Origin: Asaia bogorensis
GTDB taxonomy: Bacteria > Pseudomonadota > Alphaproteobacteria > CACIAM-22H2
DNA: 64,000 nt
Direction: 5' to 3'
Assembly (NCBI GenBank): GCA_945901855.1
Contig: CAMDLT010000001.1
Span: 62,001 to 126,000 of the forward strand
Position 1 is the stretch's first letter. Each line of letters begins with the position of its first letter. Shown here in pieces: positions 8,452 to 16,605 of this stretch. Made by a program: the position numbers and the translations under genes. The notes under the pieces are model-generated. The model saw nothing but the letters and a program-made list of their open reading frames with translations, was not told where the DNA came from and searched no databases.

Positions 8452-10296
8452 TTACGCCTCTGCGGCGCGGCCGCGCTGCATCAGCAGCACGAACGCGCCC
8501 AAGCCGAGCCCCGCGAGGTCGGTTGCCCAGCTTGGATAGACCAGCGCGCCGGCACCGACGAGCAGCAACGCTCGCTCAAACGTCGTTGCCCGCCGCAGGA
8601 AAAAGCCTTGCAAACCGCCCGCCAGCATCGCGATGCCAAGTGCTGCGGCAACGCAGCCGCGCAAAATGTCGTCCCAGTCGCCGATCATCAGCAGGGCCGG
8701 TTCGTAGACGAACATGAACGGCACGACGAACCCCGCAGCGCCGATTTTGACCGCCGCCCAGCCCGACTCCCATAGATCTGCCTTGGCAAGACTTGCAGCC
8801 GCAAACACGGCCAGGGCCACGGGCGGCGTGATTGCCGACAGGATCGCGAAGTAGAACGCGAACATGTGCGCGGCGGGCTGGACCACGCCGAGTTTCATCA
8901 AGGCCGGCACCAGCAGCGAAACCATGATGATGTAGGCAGGCGTGGTCGGCATGCCCATGCCGAGCACGATGCCCGCCATGGCGGTGACGATCAGCGCCAG
9001 CAGCAGCGTGTTCTGCGCCAGTACCAATACCCACTGCGTGAACTGGATACCGATGCCCGTGAGCGCGATCACGCCGATGACGATGCCAGCGCACGCGCAC
9101 GCCATCGCGACCGCAAGCGCGTTTTTTGCGCCGTCGATGAGCGCATCGAGCACGTGCCACCAGGTAATGCCCGCGCGCGTGTTCTTGCGCATCAGCGCAA
9201 CCGGGAAGCACAGCAAGGTGCCCACGAGCGCTGCAAGCGGCGACGAATAGCCCGCAAACATCATGAACAGAATCGCGAGCACGGGGATGAACAGATGGCC
9301 GCGTTCGCGCATGACATCGCCCATGCGCGGAATTTCCTGGCGCGGCAGGCCTTTGAGGCCCATGCGCCGCGCTTCGAAATGGACCGCGCCGAAACACGCG
9401 ACGTAATAGAGCAGCGACGGGATCAGCGCCCACAGCGTGACCTGGAGATAGCTGGTCTGCAGATACTCGGCCATCACGAAAGCCGCGGCGCCCATGATCG
9501 GCGGCATGATCTGCCCGCCGGTCGAAGCGACCGCTTCCACGCCCGCTGCAAAAGCGGGCCGAAAGCCCGAGCGTTTCATCAGCGGGATCGTGATCGGCCC
9601 GTCGACCATCACATTGGCAACGGCCGAGCCCGAGATCGTGCCAAACAGCGAGGACGAGACGACCGACACCTTGCCGGGCCCGCCCGCCTGGCGGCCGGTG
9701 AGGGCGAGGGCGAAATCCATAAAGAGCTGGCCCGTGCCGGTGCGCTCCATGAACGATCCGAACAGCACGAAGACCAATACGAAGGCCGCCGAGACGCCCA
9801 AGGTCGAACCGAAAATGCCTTCGGTCGTCAGGTATGTCTGGTCGAGCAACGAATCGATCGTGATGTTGGTAAAAAATAGGCAATAGCCCATGAAGAGCAT
9901 CGCCGTGATCGGCAGCGCCCAGCCGATCACGCGCCGCGTGGCTTCGATCGTGAGCGCGATCGCCAGCACGGCCATGATTTTGTCGGTCGTCGTGGGATCG
10001 TCGATATAGGGGATACGGTTGATGAGGTAGCTGTAATTGGCCCACAAATAGCCGATGAAGGCGATGCTGCCCGCAATGCATAGCCAATCGACCGCTCCAG
10101 GTCTGCCGCTTTGCGCGCCGCTGCGCATCGGATAGAGCATGAAGACAAGCACCATCGCGAACATCAGATGGCCGCCGCGGAAAAACAGCGCCTCGGGCGG
10201 AGCGGCAGCGATGACCCACATGTGCCACAGCGACATTGCCGCCCCGATGACGCCGATCAGCAGCACCATCGCGCGTCCGTAGCTCATGTTTTGCAT
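8452..10296 (-). CDS. TRAP transporter fused 4TM/12TM permease (DctQM type)
   Basis: 614 residues, very hydrophobic, with the DctQ-like four-helix part (residues ~1-150) fused to the DctM-like large permease, as is standard for TAXI-type TRAP systems. Recognisable DctM segments include FVLVFVLFGSFMERTGTGQLFMDFALALTG, SGSAVANVMVDGPITIPLMK, EAVASTGGQIMPPIMGAAAF and GMGMPTTPAYIIM. It imports a carboxylate-type solute with Na+ or H+. It starts 37 nt after the binding-protein gene and is the last gene of the IlvD-TAXI-TRAP operon. The solute is unknown. Confidence 0.92.
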   Translation of the reverse strand: MQNMSYGRAMVLLIGVIGAAMSLWHMWVIAAAPPEALFFRGGHLMFAMVLVFMLYPMRSGAQSGRPGAVDWLCIAGSIAFIGYLWANYSYLINRIPYIDDPTTTDKIMAVLAIALTIEATRRVIGWALPITAMLFMGYCLFFTNITIDSLLDQTYLTTEGIFGSTLGVSAAFVLVFVLFGSFMERTGTGQLFMDFALALTGRQAGGPGKVSVVSSSLFGTISGSAVANVMVDGPITIPLMKRSGFRPAFAAGVEAVASTGGQIMPPIMGAAAFVMAEYLQTSYLQVTLWALIPSLLYYVACFGAVHFEARRMGLKGLPRQEIPRMGDVMRERGHLFIPVLAILFMMFAGYSSPLAALVGTLLCFPVALMRKNTRAGITWWHVLDALIDGAKNALAVAMACACAGIVIGVIALTGIGIQFTQWVLVLAQNTLLLALIVTAMAGIVLGMGMPTTPAYIIMVSLLVPALMKLGVVQPAAHMFAFYFAILSAITPPVALAVFAAASLAKADLWESGWAAVKIGAAGFVVPFMFVYEPALLMIGDWDDILRGCVAAALGIAMLAGGLQGFFLRRATTFERALLLVGAGALVYPSWATDLAGLGLGAFVLLMQRGRAAEA

Positions 10297-10333
10297 CGTG
10301 TTGGTGTCCGCCCCGATCCGAGTGCCGCTTCGA

Positions 10334-11284
10334 CTACATGCGTACGCCCGCTTCGCGATAGAAGCGCACGGCGCCGGGATGGAACGGCACGCCGATGTCT
10401 TCGGCCATCATGGCAGGCGTCACGTTTTCCATCGCCTTGTTGACCGCCGAAAGATCGCGCATGTTGGTCGCGATCGCGCGCAGCATCGTATAGACGCGGT
10501 CTTCGGGCAGCTTGCACGACACCATCAGATGGGCGGCGTAGCCGATCTGGGTCGCGGCCTGCGTCTGGCCGGGATAGGTGTTGGCGGGGAGCGTTACGGC
10601 CGTATAGCCCGCATTGATCTTCTTCATCGGTTCCACCGCGTCTTTGAGGTCGATGACGCGGATCTTGCGCGAGGTCGCCAGATCCATGACCGATGAAGCG
10701 GGAATCGTCGTGCCGAGCGTGAAGGCCTGCGCATGGCCGTCTTTCAGCAGCGACACGGCATCGTTGTAGGACGGCAAGAAATTGGTGCGCACGTCCGAAT
10801 AGGTCATCCCGACCGTGCGCAGAATGTGCTGCGTAATGATCTCGGCCGTATTGCCGCGCGTCTGCACCGCGATCGCCTTGCCGCGCAAATCGCGCAGCGT
10901 CTGGATGCCCGAATCCTCGTTGACCACGACCTGGAAATACTGCGGATAGAGCGACGCGAGCTGGCACACGTTGGTCGCTTTGCGCGGGAACGGTTCCGCA
11001 CCGTTCACGCCGTCGACCGAGGAAATCGAATTGCCGAAGCCGATTTCGGCCTTGTCTTCGTCGATGCCGCGAACGTTGGCGATGCCAGCCCCCGGCAGTG
11101 TCTGGATCGACAGGCCCGGTATCGCGTTCTCCCACAAGTTCTTGAGCGCCCCGCCGAGCGGGACCCACACCCCGCCTTGCGGGCCTGTCATCAAGCGGTA
11201 GCTGTTGGCGCTTTGGGCTGACGCATTGGCTGCGGTCAGAACGACGCTGGCAGCGACTGCCAACGGAACGAGGCGGCGGATCAT
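10334..11284 (-). CDS. TAXI family TRAP transporter solute-binding protein
   Basis: 316 residues with a Sec signal peptide (MIRRLVPLAVAASVVLTAANASAQS, cleavage near ASA-Q). The TAXI hallmark is present near the N-terminus (RLMTGPQGGVWVPLGGALKN), followed by the GIDEDKAEIGFGNSISSVDGV segment. It captures the solute in the periplasm and delivers it to the DctQM permease encoded next. I start at 11284 because AGGGAG lies just upstream and the signal peptide begins there; the frame extends 17 codons further. Known TAXI ligands are few (glutamate and other carboxylates), so the ligand is open. Confidence 0.92.
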   Translation of the reverse strand: MIRRLVPLAVAASVVLTAANASAQSANSYRLMTGPQGGVWVPLGGALKNLWENAIPGLSIQTLPGAGIANVRGIDEDKAEIGFGNSISSVDGVNGAEPFPRKATNVCQLASLYPQYFQVVVNEDSGIQTLRDLRGKAIAVQTRGNTAEIITQHILRTVGMTYSDVRTNFLPSYNDAVSLLKDGHAQAFTLGTTIPASSVMDLATSRKIRVIDLKDAVEPMKKINAGYTAVTLPANTYPGQTQAATQIGYAAHLMVSCKLPEDRVYTMLRAIATNMRDLSAVNKAMENVTPAMMAEDIGVPFHPGAVRFYREAGVRM

Positions 11285-11360
11285 GCGTTTGTCTCCCTCT
11301 GTCGTGGACGCCCTCTTGCGGGGCACTGGAAGCATTACAGCACGACCCCAGGTGTCTGCG

Positions 11361-13091
11361 TCAATGAATCTCCGGATCGGCGATCGGGGCGGTGCCGCGC
11401 AGGAAATCGAAATCGCAGCCTTCGTTGGCCTGGGCGACGTGTTTCAAATAGATCGAGCCGAAACCGCGCGGATAGTGCGGGGCTGGCGCCTTCCATGCCG
11501 CCTTGCGCGCCGCCATTTCAGCCGGCGAGATTTCGACGTCGAGCTTGCGTGCCGCCACGTCGAGCGAAACGATATCGCCGTCTTTGACCAGCGCCAGCGG
11601 ACCGCCCAACGCGGATTCGGGCGCGACATGCAGCACGCACGCGCCGTAACTGGTGCCGCTCATGCGCGCGTCGGAAATGCGCAGCATGTCGCGCACGCCC
11701 TGTTCCAGCAGGCGTTTGGGGATCGGCAACTGGCCCCATTCGGGCATGCCGGGCGCACCCAGCGGTCCGGCACTTTGCAAGATCAGCACCGAATCCTTTG
11801 TGGCGCCCAAGGCCGGATCGTCGATGCGCGCGGCCATGTCGTTGTAGTCCTTGAACACGATCGCGGGTCCGCGATGCTTGAGCAGATGCGGCTCGGCGGC
11901 CGGCGGTTTGATGACCGCGCCGTCGGGCGCCAAATTGCCGCGCAGCACGGCAATGCCGCCTTCGGGCGCAGCGGGATTCTTGAGCGTGCGGATCACGTCG
12001 TCGTTGTAAACGTCGCAGCCCGCGATATTTTCGCCCAGCGTCTTGCCGTTCGCGGTGATGCAGTCGCGATGCAGTTTGTCCCCCAACTGGGCGAGCAGCG
12101 CCTGCAGCCCGCCCGCATAGAAAAAATCCTCCATCAGATACTTGCCGCTCGGCCGCAGATTGGCGAGCACCGGCACGCGCTTGGCCAGCGCGTCGAACTT
12201 GTCGAGATCGAGGGCAGCGCCGATGCGCCCGGCCATCGCGATCAGATGGATGATCGAATTGGTCGAACCTGCCAAGGCCGTCACGGTCGTGACCGCATTT
12301 TCGAACGCGGCGGTCGACATGATGTCGCTGGGTTTCAGATCGTCCCACACCATGTCCACGATGCGTCGCCCGCAGGCGGCTGCCATGCGCGGATGGTTCG
12401 AGTCGGCTGCCGGGATCGATGCCGCCCCCGGCAGCGTCATGCCGAGCGCTTCGGCGGCCGCAGCCATCGTCGAGGCCGTGCCCATCGTCATGCAGGTGCC
12501 GAACGAGCGCGCAATGCCGTCCTCGATTTCGACCCAGGCTTTGTCGTCGATCTTGCCCGCGCGTTTGTCCGCCCAATATTTCCATACATCCGAGCCCGAG
12601 CCGAGCGTTTTGCCGTGCCAATTGCCGCGCAGCATGGGGCCGGCCGGCATGAAGATCGCAGGCAAATTCATCGAAGCGGCCCCCATCAGCATGGCAGGCA
12701 CCGTCTTGTCGCACCCGCCCATCAGCACGACCCCGTCGACGGGGTTGGCGCGCAGCAGTTCCTCGACGTCGATCGACAGAAGATTGCGGTAGAGCATCGT
12801 AGTCGGCTTCATGAACGGCTCGCCCAGCGACATGGCGGGCATTTCCAGCGGAAAGCCGCCGGCCTGGAACACGCCGCGCTTCACGTCGTCGACGCGCGAT
12901 TTGAAGTGGTGGTGGCAGGGATTGATGTCGCTGAAGGTATTGATGATGGCGATTACGGGCTTGCCTGCGTAATCCTCGGCCGCAAAACCCATCTGCTTGG
13001 TGCGCGAGCGGTGCCCGAACGAGCGCATGTCCTGCGCCCCGAACCAGCGATGCGAACGCAGATCTTCGGCTTTCTTGCGATTGACGGCCAT
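11361..13091 (-). CDS. IlvD/Edd family dehydratase (sugar-acid dehydratase-like)
   Basis: 576 residues. The family's Fe-S ligands are visible: C59 (INPCHHHF), C127 (MGGCDKTVPA) and C200 (SFGTCMTMGTAS). PAADSNHPRMA and the C-terminal RISDARMSGTSYGACVLHV fit the dihydroxyacid/aldonic acid dehydratases that remove water from 2,3-dihydroxy acids. Resemblance to the arabinonate/aldonate branch and the neighbouring TRAP importer argue for sugar-acid catabolism rather than isoleucine/valine synthesis; that is inference. Start MAVNRKK is preceded by AGGGAG. First gene of the operon with the TAXI protein (76 nt) and permease. Confidence 0.88.
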   Translation of the reverse strand: MAVNRKKAEDLRSHRWFGAQDMRSFGHRSRTKQMGFAAEDYAGKPVIAIINTFSDINPCHHHFKSRVDDVKRGVFQAGGFPLEMPAMSLGEPFMKPTTMLYRNLLSIDVEELLRANPVDGVVLMGGCDKTVPAMLMGAASMNLPAIFMPAGPMLRGNWHGKTLGSGSDVWKYWADKRAGKIDDKAWVEIEDGIARSFGTCMTMGTASTMAAAAEALGMTLPGAASIPAADSNHPRMAAACGRRIVDMVWDDLKPSDIMSTAAFENAVTTVTALAGSTNSIIHLIAMAGRIGAALDLDKFDALAKRVPVLANLRPSGKYLMEDFFYAGGLQALLAQLGDKLHRDCITANGKTLGENIAGCDVYNDDVIRTLKNPAAPEGGIAVLRGNLAPDGAVIKPPAAEPHLLKHRGPAIVFKDYNDMAARIDDPALGATKDSVLILQSAGPLGAPGMPEWGQLPIPKRLLEQGVRDMLRISDARMSGTSYGACVLHVAPESALGGPLALVKDGDIVSLDVAARKLDVEISPAEMAARKAAWKAPAPHYPRGFGSIYLKHVAQANEGCDFDFLRGTAPIADPEIH

Positions 13092-13170
13092 CGTTTTCTC
13101 CCTGAGATTTCTTGGCGGCAGCATGCGACGCCCCCTCCCGCCCCGTCAATCGATCCGGTACAACGAAGCC

Positions 13171-14403
13171 ATGAAAAACTTTCGAATCGACTCCGACCGC
13201 CTGTGGCAAAGCCTGATGGAGATGGCGCGCATCGGCGCCACTCCCAAAGGCGGCGTCTGCCGTTTGGCGCTGACCGATCTGGACCGCCAGGGCCGCGATC
13301 TGTTTGCCCGCTGGGCCAAACAAGCGGGCTGCACGATCGAGATCGACCGCATGGGCAACATGTTCGCGCGCCGCGCTGGAAAGCGCGCCGACCTGCCTGC
13401 GGTTATGACCGGAAGCCATCTCGATACGCAGCCTACCGGCGGACGCTTCGACGGCGTTTACGGCGTGCTCGCCGGGCTCGAGGTGCTGCGCACGCTGGCC
13501 GATGCCGACATCCAGACCGACCGCGCCATTGAAGTGGCCGTCTGGACCAACGAAGAAGGCTCCCGCTACGCGCCGGCCATGATGGGCTCGGGCGTGTATG
13601 CAGGCGTGTTCGCACCCGACGAGATCGACGCCAAAATCGACCAGGACGGCATCAGCTTCCGCGAGGCGCTGGAAAAGATCGGCTATCGCGGTGCGGCACC
13701 GGCAGGCGGCCGCGCGACGGCCGCGTATTTCGAAGCGCATATCGAACAAGGCCCGATCCTCGAGGCCGAACAAAAAACCATCGGCATCGTTACAGGTGCG
13801 CAAGGCCAGCGCTGGTACGAGGTGACGGTCGTCGGCCAGGAAGCGCATGCGGGCCCAACGCCCATGGCGCGGCGCAAAGACGCGCTGGTGGGGGCTGCGC
13901 GTATGATCGATGCGGTCAATCGCATCGGCCACGAATTCCAGCCTTATGCATGCGCCACGGTTGGCTTCATCCAATCCGCGCCCAACAGCCGCAACACGAT
14001 TCCAGGCCGCGTATTCTTCACGATCGATTTTCGCCATCCCGACGATGCGCGCCTGTCGGCGATGGATGCGGCCATGAAAGAGCGCTGCAAGGCGATCGCG
14101 GCCGAGATCGGGCTTGAACTGGAGATCGCGGATTTTTGGTATTTCCCGCCGACCCCGTTCGACAAACGTCTGGTCGATGGCGTGCGCGAGCGAGCCGCTA
14201 TGTTTGGCTATCCCGCGATGGAAATCGTCTCGGGGGCGGGGCACGATGCGGTCTACATGGCGCGCGTGGCGCCAACCGCGATGATCTTCGTCCCCTGCGT
14301 GGACGGCATCAGCCACAACGAAGTCGAGGATGCGAAACCGGCCGATCTGGCGGCAGGGTGCAATGTCTTGCTGCATGCGATCCTCGACGCGGCGAAGGCC
14401 TGA
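13171..14403 (+). CDS. M20 family Zn-dependent hydrolase (N-carbamoyl-L-amino-acid/allantoate amidohydrolase type)
   Basis: 410 residues, the standard length for this subfamily. Metal ligands are readable: H83 and D94 (TGSHLDTQPTGGRFDG), E128/E129 (TNEEGSRYAP), a later His in AHIEQGPILE, and the C-terminal GAGHDAVYMA. Such enzymes hydrolyse carbamoyl amino acids, ureidoglycolate-type compounds or allantoate. I start at MKNFRID (13171); the upstream open frame overlaps the divergent dehydratase. The stop TGA is followed at once by the TTG start of the TPR-glycosyltransferase gene, so the two are probably translated from one mRNA. The exact substrate is unresolved. Confidence 0.92.
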   Translation: MKNFRIDSDRLWQSLMEMARIGATPKGGVCRLALTDLDRQGRDLFARWAKQAGCTIEIDRMGNMFARRAGKRADLPAVMTGSHLDTQPTGGRFDGVYGVLAGLEVLRTLADADIQTDRAIEVAVWTNEEGSRYAPAMMGSGVYAGVFAPDEIDAKIDQDGISFREALEKIGYRGAAPAGGRATAAYFEAHIEQGPILEAEQKTIGIVTGAQGQRWYEVTVVGQEAHAGPTPMARRKDALVGAARMIDAVNRIGHEFQPYACATVGFIQSAPNSRNTIPGRVFFTIDFRHPDDARLSAMDAAMKERCKAIAAEIGLELEIADFWYFPPTPFDKRLVDGVRERAAMFGYPAMEIVSGAGHDAVYMARVAPTAMIFVPCVDGISHNEVEDAKPADLAAGCNVLLHAILDAAKA

Positions 14404-15669
14404 TTGTCGCCCGACGCCTTTCAGCTTCTGCGCGAGGGCGAAGCGAAGCTCAAACGGCGCGATTTTGCCGGCGCTCGCGCGCTGCTGCTGCAAGCGATCG
14501 CGTTGGCGCCTGCCCTTGCACCCGCTTATGCCCAATTGGGTCGCGTCCAGCACGGGCTTGGCGATGCGGCCGGTGCCGAAGCCACTTATCGCCAGGCGTT
14601 GGCGCTGGCACCCGGCAACGCCGACCTCGAGCGTCGCTTGGGCAATGCGCTGCTCGATCTTTCGCGGACGCCGCAGGCCGTCGCGGCGTTTTCGCGCGCT
14701 GTCGCGCTCAATGCGCGCGATTCGGGCGCTTGGTACGGGCTTGGCACTGCCTTGGCGGAGCACGACGACACGGCGGGCGCCACGTCCGCCTTCAAGCAAT
14801 GGGGCGCTCTGCCGCCGCCTGCCGGCCTCGATCCGCATCTGCGTTTTGCCGCGATCGCGGGCCAGATCCGTCTCGACGACGCGTTTTTCGAAAATCTGCC
14901 GCGCGAAGCGGGGGAAGCGCCTGTCGGTAGCTATGCAGCGGGCGACGCGCCGCTCGTGTTTGCTGCCGCGGACGCTGGATATGTCGAACGCTTCGTCGAT
15001 TTGCTGGCCGGTAACCTCGCCGCGCAGGCGCCCGGCATCGGACTGCATCTGCATATCGTCAATCCGACGCCCGCCAGCAACGCCAAGATCGCGCGCGTGC
15101 GCGATCTGACGCAAGGCCATCTCGACTTTGCGGTTACGCAAGAGACTGTCGATCTGGCCCGCTTTGCGCCCGACGGTGCCGATCCGCATTTTGTCGCCAA
15201 AACCTATTTTTCCTGCGCGCGGTTTTTGGCGTTGCCGCATCTGATGCGGCGCTATCGGCGTCCTATTTTGGTTTGCGATATTGACCTCGTCTCGACGCGC
15301 GATCCGCGCGCCTGGCTCGACGAGCTTGCGGCCGTCGATGCGGGGGCGAACGTCAAAATTCGCTACGATTTTGCCAACCGCTTGCTTGCGACCTTGGTCT
15401 ATTTCGGCGACACCGAAGCGGGACGGCTCTATGCCGATCTGGTCGCAGGGTATTGCCGCCATTTCCTCGAAATGCGCCGGGCGACCTGGACCATCGACCA
15501 GGTGGCGCTGCACGCGGCCTGGCTCTATCTGCGTCGCAAAGGCGCTTGGCGGGAGTTCCGCGAATTTGCGCCCGACACGATGAACTGGATGGACGACGAA
15601 TTCACCGCCGAAGAAGCCGCCAAACGCTTCCTATTCGTCTCGCTCTATTCGAGCGTGCCGCGCGCGTGA
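14404..15669 (+). CDS. TPR protein fused to a glycosyltransferase-like domain
   Basis: 421 residues from a TTG start placed directly after the previous stop. Residues ~1-150 hold four or so tetratricopeptide-like repeats (AGARALLLQAIALAPALAPA; EATYRQALALAPGNADLERR; AVAAFSRAVALNARDSGAWY). Residues ~165-420 resemble a nucleotide-sugar transferase: an Ala-rich first strand, then FLALPHLMRRYRRPILVCDI followed by DLVSTRDP, a D-x-D motif near residue 292. A conserved-looking WTIDQVALHAA helix and TMNWMDDEF follow. TPR plus glycosyltransferase fusions are known from protein and flagellin glycosylation; this member's acceptor is unknown. The catalytic role is inferred from the DxD only. Confidence 0.7.
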   Translation: MSPDAFQLLREGEAKLKRRDFAGARALLLQAIALAPALAPAYAQLGRVQHGLGDAAGAEATYRQALALAPGNADLERRLGNALLDLSRTPQAVAAFSRAVALNARDSGAWYGLGTALAEHDDTAGATSAFKQWGALPPPAGLDPHLRFAAIAGQIRLDDAFFENLPREAGEAPVGSYAAGDAPLVFAAADAGYVERFVDLLAGNLAAQAPGIGLHLHIVNPTPASNAKIARVRDLTQGHLDFAVTQETVDLARFAPDGADPHFVAKTYFSCARFLALPHLMRRYRRPILVCDIDLVSTRDPRAWLDELAAVDAGANVKIRYDFANRLLATLVYFGDTEAGRLYADLVAGYCRHFLEMRRATWTIDQVALHAAWLYLRRKGAWREFREFAPDTMNWMDDEFTAEEAAKRFLFVSLYSSVPRA

Positions 15670-15683
15670 GCGCAAAGCGGGCC

Positions 15684-15718
15684 AAAAAAATCCGGCGAAC
15701 GCAGCGGTTGGCGTTCGC
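15684..15718 (-). terminator. Intrinsic terminator of the GntR gene (minus strand)
   Basis: A perfect 8-bp stem (GCGAACGC 15695-15702, GCGTTCGC 15711-15718) has a loop of 8 nt. Read on the minus strand, it is followed by a short spacer and seven T (A15684-15690 on the plus strand). It sits 66 nt past the GntR stop codon, between convergent genes. Confidence 0.8.
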
Positions 15719-15783
15719 TTCGGTATCAACCGATCAAAGCTCGCCCCAGAAGGGCGGCAGGTGTCGAGCGGGTAGCTAGAGAC

Positions 15784-16569
15784 CTAACCGACCGTCTCGG
15801 GTGTCAGATCCATTTTGACGGCGTAGCGCGTGAGATCGGCGCGCGAAACTGAACGACCAAAGACGAGCGGCCGTTCGGCTTTATCGTAAACCACAAAACT
15901 ATGCGCCAGCATTGCCGTGCCGTCCAACACATGCAGCAATTCGATTTCATCAGCCCCAGCCGGGCAGCTTTCGATTTCCATGTCGGCACGAACCATCTTC
16001 GTTTTGCGCGATAGCTTGACGAACATGCCGCCGCGCGCGTCGCTGCGCGTTATCCCCTTGGCCAAATCGGGCGGCACGAACCGCCAATCGATCGAAATCG
16101 GCGCGACTTTGATCGCGCGCAGCCGTTTGATGGCAAGCACAGGCGAAGCTTCGTCGATTCGAAGCGCACCGGCGACATCGGCAGGCGCGTGCACAAGACC
16201 AAACGACAGCACGGAAATGCGCATCGGATCGCCGCTGATCCATTTTTTGGAGAGGTTGCGCCCGAGCGCCAGCTTCTCTTCGATCTTGCGTGCGCGCACG
16301 CGCGTGCCCGCACCGCGCTGGCGCTGCAAATAGCCTGCGTCCGCCAAATCGCCCAGAGCGCCGCGCACGGTCACCCGGCTGACGCCGAACAGATCCGTCA
16401 GCACGGCCTCGGTCGGGAACTGTTCGGACGGGTCGGGCCACGCCATGATCAAAGCAAGCAATCGGCTGCGCACTTGGATATAGAGCGGCAGCGGCGATTT
16501 GCGGTCGAGCGCAAGATCGACCCCAAGCAATTTCTGCGAATCGGCGAGGCGTTTTTTCACGGTTGCCAT
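15784..16569 (-). CDS. GntR family transcriptional regulator, HutC/UTRA type
   Basis: 261 residues. The winged HTH of the GntR family covers about 25-90 (PLYIQVRSRLLALI; FPTEAVLTDLFGVSRVTVRGALGDLADAGYL), followed by a UTRA effector domain at ~105-255 ending in the family-like VFGRSVSRADLTRYAVKMDL. UTRA regulators are usually repressors released by a small metabolite such as a sugar phosphate or histidine-pathway compound. I start at MATVKKR (16569). It lies 36 nt downstream of the ABC1 kinase gene on the same strand and ends at a clear terminator. Its targets are not evident. Confidence 0.92.
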   Translation of the reverse strand: MATVKKRLADSQKLLGVDLALDRKSPLPLYIQVRSRLLALIMAWPDPSEQFPTEAVLTDLFGVSRVTVRGALGDLADAGYLQRQRGAGTRVRARKIEEKLALGRNLSKKWISGDPMRISVLSFGLVHAPADVAGALRIDEASPVLAIKRLRAIKVAPISIDWRFVPPDLAKGITRSDARGGMFVKLSRKTKMVRADMEIESCPAGADEIELLHVLDGTAMLAHSFVVYDKAERPLVFGRSVSRADLTRYAVKMDLTPETVG

Positions 16570-16605
16570 TTTAGAACGCCCGACGCTCGCCGATAAAGTC
16601 AAAAC

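Noticed and set aside
11518-15513. A 1331-codon minus-strand frame.
   Set aside because: It is the antisense shadow of the M20 hydrolase and TPR-glycosyltransferase genes and an out-of-frame shadow of the dehydratase; its Arg/His/Gly-rich product matches no domain.
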